Positions 24,567 to 33,065 of a stretch of DNA of 64,000 bases are shown piece after piece. A program made the translations under genes and the position numbers. Position 1 is the first letter of the stretch, and each line of letters begins with the position of its first letter. The notes under the pieces are model-generated. The model was given only the letters and a program-made list of their open reading frames with translations, made no database searches and had not been told where the DNA came from. Source of the stretch: Candidatus Omnitrophota bacterium (lineage in GTDB: Bacteria; Ratteibacteria; UBA8468; B48-G9; JAFGKM01); NCBI GenBank assembly GCA_023819375.1, contig JAMWDI010000001.1:124001-188000 (forward strand), written 5' to 3'.

Positions 24567-25863
24567 CTTTTATAACCTCCCATGGTATAAAATCATAATT
24601 TATTCCTCCAATTTTTATGTTTGATGAAAAAAATAGATATTCAGGATATTTTAATTCAGAAATTTTTATTTTAAAACTGACCTTATCTTTCAACTTTTCA
24701 TACTTGAGATCCTTATAAAAATTTGAATTTACAGAGGTTATAAATTCATTTTTTCTTTTTAAGTTTATTTTAAGTTTAGGCATTTTAGAAAATTCAATGT
24801 TCTTTTTAAATGGAAAGAAGTAAAAAACATACTCTGTTGGGCCTAATATTTTAATTTTGTGAATAAATTCGATTTTTAAAAATTCATCATCTTTTATTAA
24901 ATTTATATAAAATGGATAAGATAAATTTTTGTAATTCTCAAATTCGGCTTCTTTTTCACTCTCAAAAACAAGATTTTTTGTTAAAATCAAGTCATTTTTT
25001 GTATAAAATATTTCATTTTTTTTAACAAAAGAAAAAAACCATTTTTTTCTAAACATCATTTGAGAAGTAAAACATTCAAGAGATATCTTCTTTTTTTTAA
25101 CTTCTTCATTACTCAATGGAACAATATATGTTTTAAATAGTAAGAAAATCTCTGGAAGAAATAATTTTTCTGAGTTTTTTAAAGGATAATTTCTAAAATG
25201 AATTAAATAAATGTAAACTTCAGGATTTAACCCTTCTATTTCTAAAAGAGATGCTCTAACAAAATTATAAAGTGCTCTATGATCAACATTTGTATCAAAA
25301 GGAGAAGTTATAAATATTTTAGAAGGCCTAATCTCATTTATTATCTTCTTTATATCTTCTAAAATACTTTCACCTTTATAAGGTTTCCCAAAAGAGTAAT
25401 TTTCTTTATAAGGGACATAACTTGCTTTTGTTAAAAAACTTCTAAAAGGTTTTTTATTTTCACCCCAGTAATTTTCCCATATTTTAAGAGTCCCAAAATC
25501 AGGGTAACCAAGAAAAATTAAGTTATTCTCCGAAACTCCGAGAATTTTTGTTGCTTTTATAGATTCCTTTCTTCTAATTTCTCCTAATTTTATATAATCA
25601 GAAGGGTTTAAAATTATCTTTTTTTCATAAATCCTGTAAGGTAATTGATTATGATCTCCATTTGTTAAATAAACAATATAAACTTCGCCTTTCTTTTTTA
25701 TTACTTTTTGAATTAACCCTCCACAACCTAAAATTTCATCATCAGGATGGGGAGCAAAAATAATAATTTTTTCATTTTCATTAATTTGCAAATTTCTAAT
25801 ACTTCCCCAGCAAAGAGAAATCAATGTTGAAATTAACATTAATATTTTTTTAAAATTTTTCAT
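24556..25863 (-). CDS. PIG-L (LmbE) family deacetylase
   Basis: 435 residues; zinc-dependent de-N-acetylases of this family act on GlcNAc-type sugars. The metal-binding AHPDDEILGCGG lies at about 35-46 and DHRALY near 195 supplies the further His. An N-terminal hydrophobic segment (about 5-19) suggests an export or membrane anchor. The C-terminal 170 residues have no recognised domain and look beta-rich. It begins 2 bp after the GT39 gene, with a 13-bp direct repeat covering its start. The neighbouring glycosyltransferase, DUF2062 and epimerase suggest surface glycan processing. Confidence 0.82.
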   Translation of the reverse strand: MKNFKKILMLISTLISLCWGSIRNLQINENEKIIIFAPHPDDEILGCGGLIQKVIKKKGEVYIVYLTNGDHNQLPYRIYEKKIILNPSDYIKLGEIRRKESIKATKILGVSENNLIFLGYPDFGTLKIWENYWGENKKPFRSFLTKASYVPYKENYSFGKPYKGESILEDIKKIINEIRPSKIFITSPFDTNVDHRALYNFVRASLLEIEGLNPEVYIYLIHFRNYPLKNSEKLFLPEIFLLFKTYIVPLSNEEVKKKKISLECFTSQMMFRKKWFFSFVKKNEIFYTKNDLILTKNLVFESEKEAEFENYKNLSYPFYINLIKDDEFLKIEFIHKIKILGPTEYVFYFFPFKKNIEFSKMPKLKINLKRKNEFITSVNSNFYKDLKYEKLKDKVSFKIKISELKYPEYLFFSSNIKIGGINYDFIPWEVIKVEY

Positions 25864-25892
25864 TTTTACTTATGCCTTCCATTTTTACTTAT
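25861..25892. repeat. Short direct repeat at a gene junction
   Basis: The 13-mer ATAAGTAAAAATG (minus strand) occurs twice with 6 nt between (25892-25880 and 25873-25861). One copy contains the start codon of the PIG-L gene and the other lies in the last codons of the GT39 gene, which ends in the duplicated stretch. Confidence 0.7.
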
Positions 25893-27422
25893 ATCTTCTA
25901 AAAATCTCTTCGCTAAAGTAAATCCAGGGTCTATTTCTAATGTTTTATACAAGTATTCAAGCATTTTCTGTTTATCTCCCATATCATAATAAACAAGAGC
26001 CATTAAAAAATTACTTTTTGGGTCATTTGGTAAAATTTTTAAGTAATCCAATGCCTTTTTATATGCCTCTTTAATTTTTCTTTCTCTTAAATCTTTTTCT
26101 ATCCCTTTTGCACTTAAATATCCGAAAATTTTTTTACTCTCTTCAGGAAGTAAATCTCCTGGAATTACATTAAAAAAATAAGCGAAAAGAAAAGAAAAAA
26201 TAAAAAATAGAAATGGTTTTAATAGTTTTTTATTATTAAATATCTCCCTTTTAGACCACACAATTAAATAGGAAGAAGTAATAAAAAAACAGGCTACAGC
26301 AGGAAATCTATATCTGTCTGTGATGAAAAATAAAACAACCCATAAAATGTTTGATAATGTAAAAAATATAAAAAGTGAATTTCTCCTAAAATTTTTAAAA
26401 AATAAAAACAATCCAGAAATGCCTAATGGAAAAACAAAACCCAATTTTATAAATGCTATCTTTAAAAAAGGAATTAATTCTTCCATTAAATAAACATTCA
26501 TATTTTGAGGCCACTCATAACTTGTAAAAAAAAGATGAATTTTTCTTAAAAAAAGTTTCCAAAATTGAATAGAAGATGGCGAAAGAAGATGTCCCTTGGG
26601 ATAGTGAAAAAGTCCTATTGAATCTGAACTATTACCAATTCTCCAATTTTCAGGACCATTTGAACATATCGGAACAAAAACTTTTCCAATATACCAATTT
26701 CTTATGGTTATAGGTAGTATTACACAACCACTTATAAAAATTAGAATAAAAAATATGAAAATTTTATTTTTAATAGATGACATTTTTCCAGATATTAATT
26801 TTGTTTCAGGATATATTAAAAGCCCTATAAATAAAAATGGTATAAAAATTCCAATTGTAGGTTTAGCAAGAGCAGAAAATCCGAGTAAAACACCAGATAT
26901 AATCCACCAGAGAAGATTTTTTTTCTGAAGAGCAATATAAATTGAGGTTATAAAAGAAATATAAAGAAGTGTTATTAAATTATCACTTAAAATTGAAGAA
27001 GAATAAACTACAAAAGTTCTGTAAAATGCACATAGAAAACATGCAACGATTCCTGTCAAATCATCAACTAATAGTTTACCTAATAAATATATAATAAAGC
27101 ATAAGAAAACATCAAGCAAAATCTGAATAAAATAAATTCCAAATAAGTTTCCTTGAACAAAAAAATAAACCATTGATAAAAAATAAGGATAAAATGGAGC
27201 CATATAGAATACTTTTCCATCGACATAAAAAGGATGCCTTAATATATCTTCTGCCCATAATATGAATGTTTTTTGGTCATGCTTATCCATTATATAGGGG
27301 TCAAAATAAACTGTATTTTTTAAGAATATCAAATAAACTAATCTAATAATAAATCCACAAAACAATATTACCCCTACCAATATTTTTTTCCCATTTCCTA
27401 TTTTTCTTATCCTTTTAACCAT
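25866..27422 (-). CDS. GT39-type glycosyltransferase with TPR-like tail
   Basis: 518 residues with about ten hydrophobic helices. An N-terminal loop has DPYIMDKHDQ (about residue 37) with the acidic pair of ArnT/PMT-type enzymes, and FYPYFLSMVYF follows, as in dolichyl-/polyprenyl-phosphate sugar transferases. The last 90 residues (about 430-515) look like tetratricopeptide repeats (AYKKALDYLKILPNDPKSNFLMALVYYDMGD), which could bind partners in the cytoplasm or periplasm. The start has no Shine-Dalgarno site; instead an operator-like site lies next to it. It is 21 bp after the ArsR-like gene. Confidence 0.8.
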   Translation of the reverse strand: MVKRIRKIGNGKKILVGVILFCGFIIRLVYLIFLKNTVYFDPYIMDKHDQKTFILWAEDILRHPFYVDGKVFYMAPFYPYFLSMVYFFVQGNLFGIYFIQILLDVFLCFIIYLLGKLLVDDLTGIVACFLCAFYRTFVVYSSSILSDNLITLLYISFITSIYIALQKKNLLWWIISGVLLGFSALAKPTIGIFIPFLFIGLLIYPETKLISGKMSSIKNKIFIFFILIFISGCVILPITIRNWYIGKVFVPICSNGPENWRIGNSSDSIGLFHYPKGHLLSPSSIQFWKLFLRKIHLFFTSYEWPQNMNVYLMEELIPFLKIAFIKLGFVFPLGISGLFLFFKNFRRNSLFIFFTLSNILWVVLFFITDRYRFPAVACFFITSSYLIVWSKREIFNNKKLLKPFLFFIFSFLFAYFFNVIPGDLLPEESKKIFGYLSAKGIEKDLRERKIKEAYKKALDYLKILPNDPKSNFLMALVYYDMGDKQKMLEYLYKTLEIDPGFTLAKRFLEDISKNGRHK

Positions 27423-27425
27423 TTA

Positions 27426-27438
27426 ACCAATTGTTCAA
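27426..27438. promoter_or_regulatory. Operator-like site next to the GT39 start codon
   Basis: ACCAATTGTTCAA lies directly before the ATG of the GT39 gene at 27422 (on the minus strand it reads TTGAACAATTGGT). It matches the site before the ArsR-like gene at 12 of 13 positions. In both cases it occupies the place of the missing ribosome site. Confidence 0.55.
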
Positions 27439-27443
27439 TTGAT

Positions 27444-27761
27444 TCAAAACTTTTTATCTTTTATCTTTTCTACATATTTTTCTAAAGTATTGAAAATTTT
27501 CACAACTGCTTTATCTTTAATAAAATACTTTTTTACATAACTTTCTGTTTCATATCTAACCAAATCTATCTGTCTAAGATTCCTAAGAGTTTTTGAAATA
27601 CTCGCAATTGTAAGGCCAAGTTTTTTACTCATTCCAGTAGGAGTCATTTTTCCTTCTATTATTAGCATTTTCATTATCTGATATGCTGTTGGATTTCCCA
27701 AAACTCTACATATTCTTGATGCTCTATATTCTTTTTCTGGCATTCTTCTTTTCTTTCCCAT
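27444..27761 (-). CDS. ArsR-like winged-helix regulator
   Basis: 105 residues. An HTH region (about 20-75) reads LGNPTAYQIMKMLIIEGKMTPTGMSKKLGLTIASISKTLRNLRQ..., with the ArsR-like pattern in which helix 3 TIASISKTLRNL contacts DNA. No metal-binding CxC or ELCVC segment is present, so it is unlikely to sense arsenite. It lies between the epimerase and GT39 genes and is preceded by the palindrome ACCAATTGGT. Autoregulation of itself and of the GT39 gene is inferred. Confidence 0.8.
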   Translation of the reverse strand: MGKKRRMPEKEYRASRICRVLGNPTAYQIMKMLIIEGKMTPTGMSKKLGLTIASISKTLRNLRQIDLVRYETESYVKKYFIKDKAVVKIFNTLEKYVEKIKDKKF

Positions 27762-27764
27762 TTT

Positions 27765-27777
27765 ACCAATTGGTCAA
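27765..27777. promoter_or_regulatory. Operator-like palindrome before the ArsR-like gene
   Basis: ACCAATTGGTCAA (27765-27777) includes the perfect palindrome ACCAATTGGT, and lies 3 bp before the start codon at 27761. It overlaps the stop codon of the epimerase gene. A near copy sits at the same distance before the GT39 gene. Confidence 0.6.
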
Positions 27778-28766
27778 ATAATTAAATCATTGACACAAAG
27801 AAAATCAGTTTTATAGTAAGTTACTACGTCTGCAATAATATCTTTTATTGAGTAATTTAAATGGAAATCAACAATTTTTTTTATTTTGCTTAAATCAGGA
27901 ATTCTCTTCATCATGTCTTCAAATCCCTTTTTATAAATATTTTCAGGATTTATAAATTTAATCTCTGATTCACTTTTGGTTATTTCTTTTATAAGTAAGG
28001 CCAGATCCTTTATTTTAATTTCATTTTCACTCCCTATATTAAATACTTCTCCATAACTTTCATCTTTGTAAATTAATTTCAATATTATTTCGACTACATC
28101 TTTCACATGGATAAAACATCTTGATTGTTCACCATCCCCAAAAACAGTTATAGGTTGTCCTGTTAATGCCTGTTTAACAAAACGTGGTATAACCATACCA
28201 TATCTATCTGTCTGCCTTGGGCCAACAGTGTTAAATAACCTTACTATAATAACTGGTAACCCAAATTCTTCCTGAAAAGCAAAGGCAAGAAATTCATCAA
28301 TTGCCTTTGCGCAAGCATATGACCATCTTTTCTTTTTTGTTGAACCAATAACTATATCTGCTTCTTCATTAAAAGGAACATTTAAATTTTTTCCATAGAT
28401 TTCAGATGTTGATGTTATTAAAATTCTTTTTTTATATTTTGCACATAACTTTAAAACATTACATGTTCCCTCAATATTTACAAGAATCGATTCAATTGGA
28501 TTTTCTATAACTTTTTTCACACCTACAATTGCAGCAAGATGGAAAACAAAATCAACTTTTTTTATAAGTTCTTCAAGTATATATTCATTTAAAATTGTAT
28601 CAATGAAAAGAAAAAATTTAGGATTGTCTAAAAGTGTTGAAATGTTTTTTAACCTTCCTGTTGAAAGATCATCTATAACAAAAACAGTTTTTCCTTGATT
28701 TATAAGTTCCTCTGCAAGATGAGAACCAATAAAGCCACATCCTCCTGTTATTAAAAATCTCTCCAT
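27774..28766 (-). CDS. NAD-dependent sugar-nucleotide epimerase/dehydratase
   Basis: 330 residues from the ATG at 28766. The extended SDR fold has FLITGGCGFIGSHL at the start, YACAK (Tyr-xxx-Lys catalytic pair, about 150) and RLFNTVGPRQ, GEQSRCFIHVKDV, as in UDP-glucose epimerases and UDP-glucuronate decarboxylases. A longer frame uses a TTG at 28790 and overlaps hisF, but with unsuitable spacing to its ribosome site. The exact sugar is not determined. The neighbouring PIG-L, GT39 and DUF2062 genes suggest surface glycans. Confidence 0.82.
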   Translation of the reverse strand: MERFLITGGCGFIGSHLAEELINQGKTVFVIDDLSTGRLKNISTLLDNPKFFLFIDTILNEYILEELIKKVDFVFHLAAIVGVKKVIENPIESILVNIEGTCNVLKLCAKYKKRILITSTSEIYGKNLNVPFNEEADIVIGSTKKKRWSYACAKAIDEFLAFAFQEEFGLPVIIVRLFNTVGPRQTDRYGMVIPRFVKQALTGQPITVFGDGEQSRCFIHVKDVVEIILKLIYKDESYGEVFNIGSENEIKIKDLALLIKEITKSESEIKFINPENIYKKGFEDMMKRIPDLSKIKKIVDFHLNYSIKDIIADVVTYYKTDFLCVNDLII

Positions 28767-28767
28767 T

Positions 28768-29532
28768 TTATTCAGATTTTCTAACTTCAATGCCCTTTGA
28801 TTTTAAATAATTTTTAATTTCTTGAATTGTAAGGATTCTAAAATGCAGAAGAGATGCAAGTAAAATTGCACTTGCTTTCCCTTCTACAATCGCTTCATAT
28901 AAATGTTCAAGTTTTCCTGCTCCTCCAGAAGCAATTACAGGAATATTCACAGATTCACTAACTTTTTTCGTCAATTCTATATCATATCCCTCTTGAGTTC
29001 CGTCTCTATCTATACTGGTTAAAAGTATCTCGCCTGCTCCTAAATCTTCAACTTTTTTCGCCCACTCAATAACATCAAGTCCGGTTGGTGTTTTTCCACT
29101 TTCAATGTAAACTTCCCATTTATCCTTGTCTATTTTTTTCCCATCAATAGCAACAACTATACATTGACTTCCAAATCTTTTTGCTCCTTCTTCAATAATT
29201 TTAGGATTTCTTACAGCAGAAGTATTTATTGATACCTTATCTGCACCGTTTGAAAGTAAATCTTCTATATCTTTTATTGTGGAAATTCCTCCACCAACAG
29301 TAAATGGAATAAACACAACATCAGCAACTTTTTTAACAACTTCAACCATAGTTTTTCTGCCTTCAATTGTAGCACTTATATCAAGAAAAACAATTTCATC
29401 TGCTCCTTCTTTGCAATAATAAGAGGCATTTTCAACAGGGTCGCCTGCAATTCTTAAATTTTCAAATTGTACTCCTTTCACAACTTTGCCATTTTTTACA
29501 TCTAAACAAGGAATAATTCTCACTGCAACCAT
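28768..29532 (-). CDS. hisF: Imidazole glycerol phosphate synthase, cyclase subunit
   Basis: With HisH, makes imidazole glycerol phosphate and AICAR in histidine synthesis. The 254-residue TIM barrel opens with [17 protein letters not shown] and has the phosphate-binding TVGGGI (about 82) and ASGGAG (about 203) loops and the catalytic Asp residues (Asp in CLDVK and in LTSIDRDGT). GGAGGG lies at a suitable distance before the ATG. It overlaps hisH by 13 bp, typical of the coupled pair. Confidence 0.97.
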   Translation of the reverse strand: MVAVRIIPCLDVKNGKVVKGVQFENLRIAGDPVENASYYCKEGADEIVFLDISATIEGRKTMVEVVKKVADVVFIPFTVGGGISTIKDIEDLLSNGADKVSINTSAVRNPKIIEEGAKRFGSQCIVVAIDGKKIDKDKWEVYIESGKTPTGLDVIEWAKKVEDLGAGEILLTSIDRDGTQEGYDIELTKKVSESVNIPVIASGGAGKLEHLYEAIVEGKASAILLASLLHFRILTIQEIKNYLKSKGIEVRKSE

Positions 29533-30128
29533 TTTCCCTCCAATAAATTTTTTAAAAATAATAAACCAATTTTTCCACTTTTTTCTGGATGAAATTGAAC
29601 TCCAACAATATTTTCTTTTGAAATGACTGACGGAAAATTTATTCCATATTCTGTTTCTCCTATAATTAAACTTTTATTGGTTTTAACATAATATGAGTGT
29701 GCAAAGTAAAAATAGGAATTATCTTGAATATTTTCAAAAAAATTCTCTCTTTTTAAAATTTTAACTCTATTCCAACCCATATGAGGAACTTTCAAATTTT
29801 TATCCTTAAATTTAATTACTTTTCCTTTTAAAATTCCCAATCCTTCCTTATTGCCTTCTTCACTCCATTCAAAAAGTAATTGAAATCCAAGACAAATGCC
29901 AAGAAAGGGCATTCCTTTCTCTATCCATTTTTTTATTTCATTTCTCAAATCTGTTTCTTCTAAATATTTCATTCCTGAAGCAAAATGTCCGACTCCAGGA
30001 AGAATCAAAAATTTTATTTTATTTAAAACTCTAAGATTTTCAATTAAAATAACCTCTTTGCCAAGATATCTTATTGCTGAAATTACACTATAGATATTTC
30101 CTACATTATACTTTACAATCCCAACCAT
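29520..30128 (-). CDS. hisH: Imidazole glycerol phosphate synthase, glutamine amidotransferase subunit
   Basis: Supplies ammonia from glutamine to HisF. The 202-residue class I amidotransferase has the nucleophile Cys in [10 protein letters not shown] (about 80), the oxyanion segment LPGVGHF, and the His-Pro-Glu of VQFHPEKSG (about 182), completing the catalytic triad. It lies 15 bp after the GuaA ATPase subunit gene. The other six or more histidine genes are not in this window. Confidence 0.97.
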   Translation of the reverse strand: MVGIVKYNVGNIYSVISAIRYLGKEVILIENLRVLNKIKFLILPGVGHFASGMKYLEETDLRNEIKKWIEKGMPFLGICLGFQLLFEWSEEGNKEGLGILKGKVIKFKDKNLKVPHMGWNRVKILKRENFFENIQDNSYFYFAHSYYVKTNKSLIIGETEYGINFPSVISKENIVGVQFHPEKSGKIGLLFLKNLLEGKWLQ

Positions 30129-30143
30129 TATCTTTTTTAAAAA

Positions 30144-31082
30144 TTATACATACTCAATTGTACTTGGTGGTTTTGGAGTTATATCATATAAAACTTTAAC
30201 AACACCAGGAACTTCTTTTAATATTCTATCTCTAATTTTAAATAATCTATCCCAAGGAATTTTTACTACCTCTGCAGTTAAAGCATCTTCTGAAATAACT
30301 GCTCTAATACTTATTATATCTCCAAGTAATCTTTTACCTTCAACAATTCCTGTTGCTTTATCAGAAAAAAGGACAGGAAATGCTTGAAAGATTTCTTTTT
30401 CTTTAAGTTCTTCTTCTACTATTTTTGTCGCTTTTCTTATTTTTTCTACCCTATCTCTTGTAACTTCACCTAAAATTCTCGTTGCAAGTCCTGGACCTGG
30501 AAAAGGTTTTCTTTCATATACTTTTTTGGGTAACCCCAACTCTTTTGCAACCTCTCTCACTTGAGGTTTAAAAAGTTCTTTCAAGGGTTCTATAATGGTA
30601 AGACCAAAAAAAGCAGGATTTAAGCCTATTTGAGAAAGGACATTATGTTGTGTTTTTATCCCTTTTTGAGTTTCAATAATATCTGCTGCAATTGTTCCTT
30701 GAATTAAAAAATCTGCAGAATAACTCCTCACTGCTTGGCCAAGAATTTTGTAAAAAGTTTCTCTAAATGCCTTCCTTTTTTCTTCTGGATCTATTTTTCC
30801 TTTTAAAGAGTCAAAAAAATTATCCTCAACATCCCATACTTCAAGTTCAATTTCATATTTTTTCAATACCTCTTTTACTTCTTCTGCCTCATTTTCTCTC
30901 ATTAAACCATCATTTATAAATAAAACTACAAGATTATCCCCTATTGCTTTTTTGGTAAGAACTGCACAAACGGTACTGTCTACTCCTCCAGATGTTGCAA
31001 CTAGTGCTTTTTTATCCTTAATTTTTTTCTTCAGTTCTTCAATTTTTTCTTTTATAAACTTTTTTGGACTAAATTTCGCCAT
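30144..31082 (-). CDS. guaA: GMP synthase ATP-pyrophosphatase subunit (split form)
   Basis: Aminates XMP to GMP. The 312-residue protein contains only the ATP-PPase and dimerisation domains: SGGVDS (31-36), the FINDGLMRENE loop, KPFPGPGLATRILG (about 192-205) and the C-terminal KPPSTIEYV, which matches the end of GuaA. The N-terminal glutamine amidotransferase domain of typical bacterial GuaA is absent, as in the archaeal two-subunit enzyme. No GuaA-type amidotransferase is in the window; adjacent HisH is a different one. A promoter (31181 to 31153) and AAGGAGGGG lie upstream. Confidence 0.94.
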   Translation of the reverse strand: MAKFSPKKFIKEKIEELKKKIKDKKALVATSGGVDSTVCAVLTKKAIGDNLVVLFINDGLMRENEAEEVKEVLKKYEIELEVWDVEDNFFDSLKGKIDPEEKRKAFRETFYKILGQAVRSYSADFLIQGTIAADIIETQKGIKTQHNVLSQIGLNPAFFGLTIIEPLKELFKPQVREVAKELGLPKKVYERKPFPGPGLATRILGEVTRDRVEKIRKATKIVEEELKEKEIFQAFPVLFSDKATGIVEGKRLLGDIISIRAVISEDALTAEVVKIPWDRLFKIRDRILKEVPGVVKVLYDITPKPPSTIEYV

Positions 31083-31152
31083 TTATTTCCCCTCCTTTCT
31101 ATATTAAAAATTTTTCGAATCTGTCCCTTTCTTTTTTCTATTTTTATCTTTT

Positions 31153-31181
31153 AAAATAATTTACCCCAGATTTCATGTCAA
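31153..31181 (-). promoter_or_regulatory. Sigma-70-type promoter of guaA-hisH-hisF
   Basis: On the minus strand TTGACA (31181 to 31176), a 17-nt spacer and TATTTT (31158 to 31153) lie about 70 bp before the guaA start, with the ribosome site AAGGAGGGG in the leader. It may drive the whole run down to the dehydrogenase at 20.8 kb. Confidence 0.7.
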
Positions 31182-31308
31182 AAAGATACTATTGGATTAT
31201 CTTTATTTTATCATACAAATTAAGAAGTTCAAATTTATATACATTTAAATATTTTTTGTAAAAATAGGGAATTTTACTTTTTACATTGCTAAACTACTTG
31301 TTAATATC

Positions 31309-32529
31309 TTAAAATAATGTCATTTCTTCAAAATTATTCCTATCCTCAATTTTAATTTCTATTTTCCCAAACTCTCCATCATAACCAGGTTTTATTATCA
31401 CATTGCCATCTCTCACTTTTTTTATACCCCCAAATATTTTCTCATCAATTTTACTCCTCAGTTCCTCCTCATCTGCTTCGAGAAGAACATATAATTCTGT
31501 TCCAATTTTATTTATAATATCAAAATAACTTTTTTGAACTATTTGAGAAGTTATTTCTTTATTCAAAACACAACTTATTATTTGATCAAGTGGAACAAGT
31601 TTCTTAAATGGAACATATTTTTGTGGCTTTTCGTCTAATTTCCTATCTGCAAGTTCTTCAACTCTATGCATTACTCCAACAGTAACTTTTTTCCCACAAA
31701 CAGGACAGAGATAATTATTTTTTTTTGTTTCTTCTGGGGAAAGACAAACTCCACAATTTCTGTGGCCGTCATAGTGATATTTCCCTTCTTCTGGAAAATA
31801 TTCAATAGTCATTTTAAAATTTTTATTTTTTAGTATTTCTATAAGTTGTTTAAAATCAAATTTATCAAAAAAAACATTTGCTTCTCTCCCTATCTTTGAA
31901 GGCGAATGAGCATCAGAATTTGAAATTAAAGAATATCTGTCTAACCTTGACAATCTCCAGTTCATTTCAGGATCGCTACTTAAACCTGTTTCAAGAGCAA
32001 AAATTTCACTCGTTAAATCTCCAAAACAATCTTCAATTCTATCAAAACCAGAATTAGAACCAAAAAGAGAAAAATGTGGTGTCCAAATATGGGCAGGAAC
32101 AACAAAACCAAATTCATCCACTTCTTTTAAAATTTCTAAAAGTTCTCTTGCAGAAAGTTGTAAAGTTGGACGTCCATCAGCATTTAAATCACCATACTTT
32201 TCAATATTTCTATTGAATTTTTCAACTTTTTCAATAGTTGAGATAAATATTATATTATGAACCTTTTTTGTAACACCTTTATACTCAAAAATATTGCATA
32301 CCTCTCCTGTCAGAATAAAATCAATTCCACCATACTGATAAATGCCAAATCGTTCTGTTTCTTTAAGATTTCTTTTTAACTCATGAAACCAGTAAAAATG
32401 TGTAATATCTCCCGTTCCAAGGAGATTAATACCCTTATATTTTGCCCACTTCACAAGCCCATCAAGTTCCATATCTTTACTTGTTGCTCTACTATATTTT
32501 GAATGAATATGGAAATCAGCAATATACAT
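31309..32529 (-). CDS. Endonuclease Q (PHP-family DNA repair nuclease)
   Basis: Cleaves DNA 5' to uracil, hypoxanthine and abasic sites in characterised relatives. The 406-residue protein has the PHP metal ligands HIHS (7-10), Asp in GTGDITH (about 41), Glu76 in TGEVCN and a Ser-Asp-Ala-His (205-208), then a zinc ribbon of four Cys (259, 262, 275, 278), then VMHRVEELADR, which is characteristic of EndoQ. EndoQ is best known from archaea and some bacteria. It is 2 bp after the HIT gene and ends the minus-strand run. Confidence 0.9.
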   Translation of the reverse strand: MYIADFHIHSKYSRATSKDMELDGLVKWAKYKGINLLGTGDITHFYWFHELKRNLKETERFGIYQYGGIDFILTGEVCNIFEYKGVTKKVHNIIFISTIEKVEKFNRNIEKYGDLNADGRPTLQLSARELLEILKEVDEFGFVVPAHIWTPHFSLFGSNSGFDRIEDCFGDLTSEIFALETGLSSDPEMNWRLSRLDRYSLISNSDAHSPSKIGREANVFFDKFDFKQLIEILKNKNFKMTIEYFPEEGKYHYDGHRNCGVCLSPEETKKNNYLCPVCGKKVTVGVMHRVEELADRKLDEKPQKYVPFKKLVPLDQIISCVLNKEITSQIVQKSYFDIINKIGTELYVLLEADEEELRSKIDEKIFGGIKKVRDGNVIIKPGYDGEFGKIEIKIEDRNNFEEMTLF

Positions 32530-32531
32530 TG

Positions 32532-33020
32532 TTAAATTTCCTTTTTAAATTCTTTTTTCAAAATTTTGGCAAGTTGGTCAAGTGATTGAGGTATTATTTT
32601 TGTATTTGATATTACAGGCATAAAATTTGTATCTCCTTGCCACCTTGGAACAATATGAATATGTATATGATCTTCAAGACCTGCTCCTGATACCTTACCA
32701 AGATTTAATCCTATATTGAATCCTTCTGGATTTAGAATTTTCTTTAAAACTTTTACTGATTTCTGTAATAATAAAATCAACTCATTAATCTCTTCTTCCT
32801 TTAAATCTTCTATTTCTTTAATATGTCTGAAAGGAGCAAGCATTATGTGACCATTATTGTAAGGGAAAATATTCATTATGATAAAATTATTTTTCCCTTT
32901 ATAGACAACATACTTATTTTTTTTTAAGTTTACACTTTCACAGAGAAAACACTTATTTTTTTTGACTTTAATGATGTAACCAATTCTCCAAGGAGCCCAT
33001 ATTATATCTCTGAAATTCAT
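32532..33020 (-). CDS. HIT-family nucleotide hydrolase (Ap4A-type)
   Basis: 162 residues from the ATG at 33020. IIWAPWRIGYI at the start is typical of the bacterial HIT branch that includes AP4A phosphorylase-like proteins. Two Cys (CFLC, about 26-29) are a zinc knuckle and the HIT motif is HIHIHIVPRW near 125. The ORF can be extended with a TTG at 33056, but its N-terminal residues do not resemble the family. It probably hydrolyses dinucleoside polyphosphates or AMP adducts; the substrate is not determined. Confidence 0.85.
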   Translation of the reverse strand: MNFRDIIWAPWRIGYIIKVKKNKCFLCESVNLKKNKYVVYKGKNNFIIMNIFPYNNGHIMLAPFRHIKEIEDLKEEEINELILLLQKSVKVLKKILNPEGFNIGLNLGKVSGAGLEDHIHIHIVPRWQGDTNFMPVISNTKIIPQSLDQLAKILKKEFKKEI

Positions 33021-33065
33021 TTTTAAAATTTTAATCCATATAAAAAAATTTTTCAAAAAACTCTT

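Noticed and set aside
31083-31308. Gap of about 226 bp searched for an RNA gene or riboswitch
   Set aside because: Apart from the guaA promoter and ribosome site, I see no stem-rich or conserved structure; a guanine riboswitch was looked for and not recognised.
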